The position numbers and the translations under genes were made by a program. The notes below the pieces were generated by a model, which was given only the letters and a program-made list of their open reading frames with translations, did not search any database and had not been told where the DNA came from. From the NCBI GenBank assembly GCA_023397215.1, contig JAEWUG010000015.1, positions 1 through 15,113 on the forward strand: a stretch of DNA of 15,113 nucleotides. Reading direction: 5' to 3'. The DNA is from Nanobdellota archaeon (GTDB lineage: Archaea > Nanobdellota > Nanobdellia > Pacearchaeales > GW2011-AR1). This document shows, in pieces, positions 7,585 to 13,343 of this stretch; positions within the stretch are counted from its first letter, which is position 1; each line of letters begins with the position of its first letter.

Positions 7585-8250
7585 ATGGTATTAAGTGATT
7601 CTGAAATAAAAAATATTAAAGAGAAACTTTTGTCTCAAACAAAAAATCTTCCTCTTGAAAAGAGAAAAGAAATTGAAAATCAAATTAAGAATATGTCTTC
7701 AGCAGATTTTGAAAAATTTTTAGAAAAAAATGATGCTGTATCTAAATGTCTTTTTTGTTCTATTCTTGAGAGAGAAGTTGAAAGTATTAAAATTTATGAA
7801 GATAATTTAAGCATTTATGTCCTAGATATTAATCCATTAAGTTATGGTCACACACTTGTTATTCCCAAAAATCATGGAATTTGTGATGTTCAAGATTATA
7901 AAGAAGGGATAGAATATATTTCTGAAATATTTAAATTAATTTTTGTTCCAAATGAAATTAAAATTTTAAGTAAATCTCTTTTTGGACATACTATCTTTGA
8001 AATAGTTCCTGATTATGGAGAACCTTTAATTAAAAAGAAAGTTGATTTAGAAGAATTAAATGAAATTAAGAATAAATTTGAAAGTTTTTTGAATAAGTTT
8101 AAAGAAACTCTATCTGAAGATTCTGAAAATAATTTTGAGAATAATGAAGATTTAAATATAAAAGAATCTAGTGAACAAATACAATCAGACGAATTCCCTT
8201 TGGAAGAAAAAAAAGAAGAATTCCCAAAATTTTCTTCAAGAATTCCTTAA
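7585..8250 (+). CDS. Degenerate HIT-domain protein, catalytic histidine lost
   Basis: HIT-superfamily protein, probably no longer a nucleotide hydrolase or transferase. Residues 1-50 are a charged helical extension. The HIT core starts at CLFCSI (55-60), followed by KIYEDN (69-74), VLDINPLSYGHTLVIPKNH (79-97) and a final FGHTIFEIVP (133-142). Active members have HxHxH in that final segment; here only the first His (135) remains, the second (nucleophile) is Ile137 and the third is Glu139. C55, C58, H97 and H135 match the Cys-Cys-His-His zinc site known in GalT and related HIT proteins, so the fold may be kept. The segment between 97 and 133 is shorter than usual. Residues 173-221 are an acidic low-complexity tail. 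It starts 22 bases after the acetyltransferase and ends two bases from the convergent peptidase gene. Confidence 0.75.
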   Translation: MVLSDSEIKNIKEKLLSQTKNLPLEKRKEIENQIKNMSSADFEKFLEKNDAVSKCLFCSILEREVESIKIYEDNLSIYVLDINPLSYGHTLVIPKNHGICDVQDYKEGIEYISEIFKLIFVPNEIKILSKSLFGHTIFEIVPDYGEPLIKKKVDLEELNEIKNKFESFLNKFKETLSEDSENNFENNEDLNIKESSEQIQSDEFPLEEKKEEFPKFSSRIP

Positions 8251-8252
8251 TC

Positions 8253-9083
8253 TTAGAATAAAAATAAAAAATAAGTTATTAATTGAGATCTAAATATTAA
8301 ATATAAAATAAATGCAATAATAAAAGCTGGTGCAAATGGAATTCCTTCTTTTATAATTATAAATTTTTTCTGTTTTTGGATTAATCTTAATTCTTTTAAT
8401 GAAATACCTTTAAAATCTGATTTTATTAACTCTTTATTAATTTCAATATCTTCTGCCAACCAATCACCCACTTTTAAATTTTTTACACTTATTTTTTTTG
8501 TTAAAACTTTTTCTTGTAAGACCTTTGCAATTGAAAATAAAAAAGGTGTTAATATTAATAAAATTGGAATTAAAATCAAGAAAGAATTAATAAAAATTAA
8601 TGGGGTTGTTATTATTGAAATAATTAAAAAGAATTTTATTTTATTTTTTCTTAATTCTTTTTTAGTTTCTTCTTTTATTTTTTTAAAATTTTTAAAATAA
8701 AGAAATATTGAGAAAAAAAGACCATAAAAACTTCCAGAAAATATTAACAATATTAAAAACAAAAAAATATTTGAAAATATTAAATTAAATTGTGTAGTTA
8801 CAAATAGAGGAGTTAATGCTAGAAGTAGATGATAATCTCCCCCTGCAAAAATATTTGAATAATAAAGTATATTTGCTAATAAAAAAATTCCAATAAAAGT
8901 CATCAAAAAATAAAATAAAATAAAATATTCTTTTGTAATTATTGATTCTATTAAAATATAGATAGTACCTGAAATAAAAATTAACAAGTTTAACCAATTG
9001 TCTATTTCTTTTCGTTTAATATCTTGTATTATCGCTAGTATTAACCCAAAAGAAATAACTCCTATTAAAAAAGAATTAACCAT
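8253..9083 (-). CDS. Archaeal prepilin peptidase, A24 family
   Basis: Membrane aspartyl protease that cuts class III signal peptides of prepilins just before the hydrophobic helix; its likely substrates are the six proteins encoded upstream in the same operon. One catalytic Asp is D21 in QDIKRKEIDNW (20-30). The second is D83 in AGGD (80-83), where the usual motif is GxGD, so the first Gly is Ala. Around six membrane helices are visible (about 4-20, 32-47, 55-75, 86-130, 151-187 and 249-275, the fourth probably two). Residues 198-255 (VGDWLAEDI, then EGIPFAPAF) match the C-terminal domain of archaeal A24 peptidases. The N-terminal methylase domain of bacterial PilD is absent, as usual in archaea. 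The start overlaps the previous gene's stop by eight bases (ATGGTTAA), so the two are translationally coupled. Confidence 0.9.
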   Translation of the reverse strand: MVNSFLIGVISFGLILAIIQDIKRKEIDNWLNLLIFISGTIYILIESIITKEYFILFYFLMTFIGIFLLANILYYSNIFAGGDYHLLLALTPLFVTTQFNLIFSNIFLFLILLIFSGSFYGLFFSIFLYFKNFKKIKEETKKELRKNKIKFFLIISIITTPLIFINSFLILIPILLILTPFLFSIAKVLQEKVLTKKISVKNLKVGDWLAEDIEINKELIKSDFKGISLKELRLIQKQKKFIIIKEGIPFAPAFIIAFILYLIFRSQLITYFLFLF

Positions 9084-9225
9084 TTTTCTTTTTCTTTTTA
9101 TTTTGTTCTTCTGTTTTTTCTAAGTCTATTGTTCTATACTTCCCACCACGTTTATAGACTCTATATTGTCTTTTTCTTTTAAGATCTTTTTTTGTTTTTC
9201 TTTTTTCTGTTGAACTTAATTTCAT
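9076..9225 (-). CDS. Small Lys/Arg-rich protein, unknown function
   Basis: A 49-residue protein, function not recognised. It starts MKLSSTEKRK, has a middle block QYRVYKRGGKYRTIDLEKT (20-38) and ends in a Lys-rich tail (KKKKKNG). There are no cysteines and no membrane helix, and the charge is strongly positive, suggesting nucleic-acid, membrane-phosphate or ribosome contact. It is supported as a real gene by its fit: it fills the otherwise empty 152-base gap between the last pilin-like gene (10 bases away) and the peptidase, and its stop overlaps the peptidase start in the sequence ATGGTTAA. The middle block reads like ordinary folded protein rather than a low-complexity artefact. The AT-rich sequence means that a lysine-rich chance frame cannot be fully ruled out. 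Confidence 0.7.
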   Translation of the reverse strand: MKLSSTEKRKTKKDLKRKRQYRVYKRGGKYRTIDLEKTEEQNKKKKKNG

Positions 9226-9235
9226 TTTTCTTTTT

Positions 9236-9763
9236 TTAGCAATTTATATTATATTCTTTATCATAAACATAATCTAATATTGTTTTAAATTTTACTTTTT
9301 CAAATTGACTATTTTCTGAATTTGTGGGTTCTAAAATCACTCTTTTATTTAATGTTTTTCTATATACAACTAAGTTTTTTTCATCAATTTCAAATTCATA
9401 TAAGTTTTTACAAAAATTTATCCAACTCTCTTGATTTTGCCAACTTGATTCTGTTATTATTTGTTCGTCAATATATAAATCTTTTTTAATATAATTAGAA
9501 TAATGTTCTAATCTTTCACAAAAAAGAGTCTTATCTAATTCTTCTTCTATTATTTTATCACAAAATATTTCTTTAATTAATTTTTCTTCATTATACTCAA
9601 AAATTTTTTGTTCATCTTCTATTAATAATACTTTTACTGGTGAAGTTAAAGAAGAATTTATATTTTTTTGATTTTGAATATAACCATAAAAGACTAAACC
9701 TAAAAAGAATAATGTAATTAATACTAAATATAATGAAAATAATTGTGCTTTTTTATTTTTCAT
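9236..9763 (-). CDS. Prepilin-like protein, no Glu5, 175 aa
   Basis: Class III signal peptide MKNKKA followed by QLFSLYLVL and a hydrophobic helix to about residue 27; predicted cleavage is between A6 and Q7. Residue +5 of the mature protein is Leu, not the Glu usual in major pilins. Residues 28-175 form a soluble domain of unknown fold with four cysteines, including one at the very C-terminus, able to form two disulfides outside the cell. It overlaps the upstream gene by four bases (ATGA) and has a GAGGT ribosome binding site. It would be processed by the peptidase at 8253-9083. By analogy, pilin-like subunits without Glu5 (such as bacterial GspK) sit at pilus tips; applying that here is inference. 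Confidence 0.78.
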   Translation of the reverse strand: MKNKKAQLFSLYLVLITLFFLGLVFYGYIQNQKNINSSLTSPVKVLLIEDEQKIFEYNEEKLIKEIFCDKIIEEELDKTLFCERLEHYSNYIKKDLYIDEQIITESSWQNQESWINFCKNLYEFEIDEKNLVVYRKTLNKRVILEPTNSENSQFEKVKFKTILDYVYDKEYNINC

Positions 9764-10302
9764 TTTAAAACCTCTTTGTGAGAATTTATTTGTATAGAAT
9801 AAACATTTTCGTTTTGATCTAAAATATTTAAACTTTCTTCGTAATTTGATTCTTTTAATTTATCTAATAAATTATATATCTCTTCTGAAATTATTACTCT
9901 TGAATTATCTTCTAATTGGAGATTATAAATTGTTGTACCATGTCCTGATTTCGAGTCTAATTTAAGCGAATTTAACAAAATTAATTTTTCTTCTTGTATG
10001 AAATATAGCTCTTTTTTAATATCTAATAATTTAATTAAGTTTAGGTTATTATTTTTTATTTCAAATATCCTATAATCTTCTTGAAGGTATTGGTTATTTG
10101 ATTTATCTTTTGTATTTTGTTCTAATGTTTGATTAAATAATATTAGATAAGAATCTAATTTTAATTTTTCTTGACTTGAGGGGTTTTGATTTGGTCCCTT
10201 GATAACTGAACTAAAAACTAAAGAAAGAATTAATAAAACTACAATAATTATTGTTGCTACAAATAATGATAAAAAACTTCCGATTAATGCTTTTTTATTC
10301 AT
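9760..10302 (-). CDS. Prepilin-like protein, no Glu5, 180 aa
   Basis: Starts MNKKALIGSFLSLFVAT: basic KKA, predicted cleavage after A5, then a hydrophobic helix to about residue 34. Residue +5 after the cleavage is Phe, so the canonical Glu is missing. The remaining 145 residues are polar and cysteine-free, with an Asn/Gln/Lys-rich linker (36-70) and a mixed alpha/beta-looking domain (78-180); no family is recognised. It overlaps the upstream gene by eight bases (ATGAATAA) and the downstream one by four. A GAGGT site lies eight bases before its ATG. The lack of cysteines sets it apart from several of its neighbours. Confidence 0.75.
   Translation of the reverse strand: MNKKALIGSFLSLFVATIIIVVLLILSLVFSSVIKGPNQNPSSQEKLKLDSYLILFNQTLEQNTKDKSNNQYLQEDYRIFEIKNNNLNLIKLLDIKKELYFIQEEKLILLNSLKLDSKSGHGTTIYNLQLEDNSRVIISEEIYNLLDKLKESNYEESLNILDQNENVYSIQINSHKEVLK
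9770..9774 (-). promoter_or_regulatory. Shine-Dalgarno site for the prepilin-like gene at 9763
   Basis: On the minus strand GAGGT lies six bases before the ATG, inside the end of the upstream gene. It confirms this start and shows that internal genes of the operon use ribosome binding sites. Confidence 0.6.
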
Positions 10303-10774
10303 TTATATAAACCTCTAAATTTAATTGTTTTTCTTCTCCATTAAGTAAAATTTTATTTTGAATAGAAGAATATCCTTGTTTAAAATCTCCTAATGCATTA
10401 GGGTTTGTTTTCATGATTTCATTTACCCAAGATTTTCCATCATCTCCGAACATTAATGTTTCTTCATTTAATTTTATTCTTATAAAATATTTATTGTAAA
10501 GTTCTTCTTCAGAATTATATTTAAAATTACAATATTCTAATATATTTGAATTAAAATTTTCTTTTATTTCTTTAATATTAAATTCTTCTGAATCTAATAT
10601 ACAATTTGTTATTTTTTTAGAAAGAATTATTGCTTCACTATCTTTTACATTTGTATTAGGCATATATATTCCATTTGATATACCCATAATCAATAATACT
10701 ACTATTGTCAATAAAAAAATTCGATACATCATAACAATTGATTCACCTATTGCTTCTGCTTTTTTGTTCTTCAT
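10295..10774 (-). CDS. Prepilin-like protein with Glu5, 159 aa
   Basis: Starts MKNKKAEAIGESIVMMYRI: class III signal peptide with predicted cleavage after A6 and Glu at +5 of the mature chain, as in true pilins. The hydrophobic helix runs to about residue 36. The soluble part (37-159) has two cysteines (58 and 82), which could form one disulfide; no family is recognised. It overlaps the upstream gene by four bases (ATGA) and the downstream gene by eight. No Shine-Dalgarno motif is visible, so translation probably depends on coupling to the upstream gene. Confidence 0.78.
   Translation of the reverse strand: MKNKKAEAIGESIVMMYRIFLLTIVVLLIMGISNGIYMPNTNVKDSEAIILSKKITNCILDSEEFNIKEIKENFNSNILEYCNFKYNSEEELYNKYFIRIKLNEETLMFGDDGKSWVNEIMKTNPNALGDFKQGYSSIQNKILLNGEEKQLNLEVYINE
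10311..10315 (-). promoter_or_regulatory. Shine-Dalgarno site for the prepilin-like gene at 10302
   Basis: On the minus strand GAGGT lies eight bases before the ATG, within the end of the upstream coding sequence. It supports this start codon. Confidence 0.6.
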
Positions 10775-11130
10775 GTTATTTGAATAATATATTTATTTTG
10801 ATTAGAATCTTCAATTAATTGAACCTTATGTTGTGTCATGATAGGGTATCCTTTTACAGAAACAAGTCCATCTATTTGAACAAAAATTTTATTTTCTTTT
10901 ATTTCTATTTTATTAATATATCCATTAACATTATTTTTTTGAATAATAAAACTCATTCCAGGAATAGCAGAATCTATTAAAAGTGCTGTTTGTTTTTCTA
11001 ATATTTGTTGTTTTACATTTCTACTATCTATTTTTGAAGACAAATTTAAAATAAATAATGTTGTAATTAATAAAATTAAAATTAAATGAGTAATAATCTC
11101 TTGCATATTTGTTCCTTTTTTGTTTTTCAT
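10771..11130 (-). CDS. Small prepilin-like protein with Glu5, 119 aa
   Basis: The ATG at 11130 gives MKNKKGTNMQEIITHLI, a class III signal peptide with predicted cleavage after G6 and Glu at +5. A Met codon 16 residues further upstream (11178) would put a long foreign stretch before this motif and would lie inside the overlapping 37-residue gene, so it is rejected. The hydrophobic helix covers about residues 12-30. The short soluble part (31-119) has no cysteine and looks beta-rich (INKIEIKENKIFVQIDGL), like a minimal pilin head. The start follows the stop of the 37-residue gene by one base, so the two are tightly coupled. Confidence 0.8.
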   Translation of the reverse strand: MKNKKGTNMQEIITHLILILLITTLFILNLSSKIDSRNVKQQILEKQTALLIDSAIPGMSFIIQKNNVNGYINKIEIKENKIFVQIDGLVSVKGYPIMTQHKVQLIEDSNQNKYIIQIT

Positions 11131-11131
11131 T

Positions 11132-11245
11132 TTATTTAAAGAAATTAAATAGTGAATAAATTCCAATTGAAGTTGCAACTATTATTGCTATGTAAATTAT
11201 CCATTTAATTATTTCATCTGTTGATTGTGCTTTTTTAGGTTTCAT
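11132..11245 (-). CDS. 37-residue prepilin-like microprotein with Glu5
   Basis: A very short gene encoding a protein that starts MKPKKAQSTDEIIKWIIYIA and consists of a class III signal peptide plus one hydrophobic helix to about residue 34. Predicted cleavage after A6 leaves 31 residues starting QSTDE, with Gln at +1 and Glu at +5, the pattern of archaeal pilins. There is no head domain. It overlaps the end of the upstream gene by 11 bases and stops one base before the next ATG, a fit that chance would rarely give. A GAGGGG stretch lies about 16 bases before the ATG, rather far for a ribosome binding site. It could be a headless filament subunit or a small membrane component; the signal and helix are visible, the role is inferred. 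Confidence 0.82.
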   Translation of the reverse strand: MKPKKAQSTDEIIKWIIYIAIIVATSIGIYSLFNFFK

Positions 11246-12227
11246 AATTTTCAGAAATACACCCCTCAATTTTTAAAGAAATATCATTATAATCTAATTC
11301 TCCTTCTTTATACCTTTCTAAGTCTTCTCCCTCTAATTTACTTAGATATTTTTCATTTAATTCTATTAAACAGTTATTTACTAATTCAAAATTAGTGTCA
11401 ATACAATAAGAAATAATTTGTTTTTCTATTAGTTTATTGTTTGTGCTTGGAGAAGGTAAATAATTAATTTTGTCGTTAAATAAGTCAGAATGTGGTTCAT
11501 TTTCAATCAATTTTTTACATTCTATTTGCTTATTATTAAATTCTTCTTGTGTTAATTCTAATTCCCCTAATTTTTCATTTATTCTTTTTTTTAAAGATTC
11601 AATCGTTTCTAAAGGAAAAAGAGAGCATTGTTCTATATAACTTTGCTTTTCTAAATCTCCTAGAAAAAGGATTTCAATATTATTTAAATAAGATATACAG
11701 TTTTCCGTTTTAATATTTTCTAAATTTCCTTCCTCTATTATATTAAATTGGTAATTTTCATTTTCATAATTTATTTTAATATATGTTTTTTTGTATAAAG
11801 GAATAACATTAAAATTTTCAATATTTTCTTTAACAGTTAAACAATGATTATCACAAATAATAGTTTCTTCTACTAAATTTTTAGTAGTACAGATACATAC
11901 TTTTTTATTTTTATTAAAAAAATAATAATTTCCTCGAGGATTGTCAACTAATTTAATTCTATTATTCTCTTGAAAATTAACTAAGAAATATTCTTCTTCA
12001 TTTGAAAGCCTTTGTTGTATGATTATTTCTGAAGTTGAATATTTTTTTGCTTCTTCTAAAGAATTTTTTACTTGATTAATCAAACTTTCGGATATTTGAT
12101 CTGATCGATTTTCTTTTGTTAAAAAAGATAAAGCTAATGATAAAAGAGTTACTACAACAATAACTCCTATAATCAATCCAATAGATGTTTCTGATAATAG
12201 GGCTGAACCTCTTTTATTGTAATACAT
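11235..12227 (-). CDS. Large prepilin-like protein, first gene of the pilin operon, 330 aa
   Basis: Starts MYYNKRGSALLSETSIGLI: basic NKRG, predicted cleavage after G7, and a hydrophobic helix to about residue 36. Counting from that cut, the Glu is at +6 rather than +5. The rest (37-330) is a large soluble domain with ten cysteines, including a CxC followed by a CxxxC about 10 residues later (111-131 region), suggesting several disulfides outside the cell. A helical, possibly coiled-coil segment spans about 205-245. No family is recognised. It is the first gene of the operon, with a TATA-like promoter about 27 bases before its ATG, and overlaps the 37-residue gene by 11 bases. Its size and cysteine content suggest a minor or adhesive subunit. 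Confidence 0.78.
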   Translation of the reverse strand: MYYNKRGSALLSETSIGLIIGVIVVVTLLSLALSFLTKENRSDQISESLINQVKNSLEEAKKYSTSEIIIQQRLSNEEEYFLVNFQENNRIKLVDNPRGNYYFFNKNKKVCICTTKNLVEETIICDNHCLTVKENIENFNVIPLYKKTYIKINYENENYQFNIIEEGNLENIKTENCISYLNNIEILFLGDLEKQSYIEQCSLFPLETIESLKKRINEKLGELELTQEEFNNKQIECKKLIENEPHSDLFNDKINYLPSPSTNNKLIEKQIISYCIDTNFELVNNCLIELNEKYLSKLEGEDLERYKEGELDYNDISLKIEGCISENYET

Positions 12228-12249
12228 GATATTATTAGATTTATTTGAT

Positions 12250-12262
12250 TAATAAAAATATT
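12250..12262 (-). promoter_or_regulatory. Probable TATA promoter of the pilin-like operon
   Basis: On the minus strand AATATTTTTATTA is centred about 28 bases before the ATG at 12227, in the 89-base gap between divergent genes. The spacing fits a leaderless transcript. The box is less sharp than those at 3114 and 6670 because the whole gap is AT-rich. Confidence 0.4.
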
Positions 12263-12287
12263 GGTTTATCCTATTTTTTAAATTTAT

Positions 12288-12297
12288 TTTTTATATG
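12288..12297 (+). promoter_or_regulatory. Probable TATA promoter of the secreted-protein gene
   Basis: TTTTTATATG is centred about 25 bases before the ATG at 12317, consistent with a leaderless mRNA. It shares the short divergent gap with the pilin-operon promoter, so the two could be regulated together. Confidence 0.4.
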
Positions 12298-12316
12298 ATT
12301 CTAATTTTCAATTTTT

Positions 12317-13342
12317 ATGAATTTAAAATTTAAAAAAATTCTTTTTGGAAGTTTGATTGGTTTAAATTTGTTGTTTCCTTCTTATACAAAAACATATGAT
12401 TTTTTATCTTCTGGAGAAGAAAGGTGTTTAATTTATGATTCTCCTATAATTAATAGTTTAGATAATACTTTTGGTAAAAAGGATTTAGAATCAAAATTAT
12501 TCTATGATACTGGTGACTTTATTGATTCATTTGAACAAGATTCTATTAATTATGGAAAATATATTGGTACAAATGATTTTGATGATTCTAGTGGTTTTTA
12601 TTTTTATTTTAAGAAAAATTCAAATAATTCTTTTAGTTTTTCTTATTTTAATAGAGGGAATAATTCAATTAGTTTAGAAGATAGAACTAAACTTTTATTT
12701 AGAGATTATCTTTTTGTTGAAGATAGAAATAATACTCATTTATATCTTGTTTTGCCAAAAGAAGTTTATTTAGAAGAATTAGAACAAAATTTATTAGTTT
12801 TAAAAAATAATTTTTCTCAAACATCAGTAATTAAGGCTTATCCTAATGAAGAAACTAAAACTTACAAATTTTTTAAAAAATTAGATAATTATACTGAAGA
12901 TAAATTGAATAATCTTGAAAGAAATATAATTAAATTAGAAGATTTTGAAAAAAAATATTTTTCTAATGTTCCTAATGATAGCCCTTATGTTTCCCTTCTT
13001 AGAAAAGTTCCAGGAAAAGTGGGTAAATTAATAGACTATACTGTTTTTTTGAGTAAACTTTTTAGTGAGATTAAAGAAGATCAAAGAAAAAGAATATTTC
13101 AAGAAGATTTTGGAGAAAATTATAATATCTATAAAATTCCTTTTTATAGTAGTGAAAAAGAGTTTAATTTTTTTGTTGTAGGTAGAGAAATAAAATGGGA
13201 TTTAAATTTAAACGACCTTAAATGGTATAATATTGGTTATTTAGCAATCCCTTTAATTACGTTTAATCAACAAAAAGAAACTTTAGAACAAACTTCTTTA
13301 GAAAATTTATTATTTAAGTTTGAATTAAATCCTTTTTTATAA
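12317..13342 (+). CDS. Predicted secreted protein of unknown function
   Basis: A 341-residue protein without a recognised family. It begins with a classical signal peptide: MNLKFKKILF, a hydrophobic core to about residue 20, then PSYTKT, with probable cleavage near residue 25. The rest is hydrophilic, rich in Asn, Ser, Phe, Tyr and Asp; it has one cysteine after the signal (C37) and five N-x-S/T sites (NNS twice, NNT, NFS, NYT), consistent with a glycosylated surface protein. A helical segment lies at about 195-275. There is no C-terminal membrane anchor. It is divergent from the pilin-like operon and ends one base from the convergent gene at 13344. Secretion is well supported; the role is unknown. 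Confidence 0.72.
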   Translation: MNLKFKKILFGSLIGLNLLFPSYTKTYDFLSSGEERCLIYDSPIINSLDNTFGKKDLESKLFYDTGDFIDSFEQDSINYGKYIGTNDFDDSSGFYFYFKKNSNNSFSFSYFNRGNNSISLEDRTKLLFRDYLFVEDRNNTHLYLVLPKEVYLEELEQNLLVLKNNFSQTSVIKAYPNEETKTYKFFKKLDNYTEDKLNNLERNIIKLEDFEKKYFSNVPNDSPYVSLLRKVPGKVGKLIDYTVFLSKLFSEIKEDQRKRIFQEDFGENYNIYKIPFYSSEKEFNFFVVGREIKWDLNLNDLKWYNIGYLAIPLITFNQQKETLEQTSLENLLFKFELNPFL

Positions 13343-13343
13343 T

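Noticed and set aside
8194..8245. Repeated GAATTCC words near the end of the HIT-like gene, considered as a repeat or terminator
   Set aside because: They encode the repeated EFP/IP residues of an acidic low-complexity tail; there is no stem with a T-run that would stand out from the AT-rich background.
8785..8997. Antisense-frame reading on the minus strand within the prepilin peptidase gene
   Set aside because: Tyr/Phe-rich out-of-frame shadow of a well-supported membrane protein.
11131..11178. Longer N-terminus for the 119-residue prepilin-like protein
   Set aside because: It would bury the class III signal peptide behind 16 residues and overlap the whole end of the 37-residue gene; MKNKKG at 11130 fits the operon's other members.
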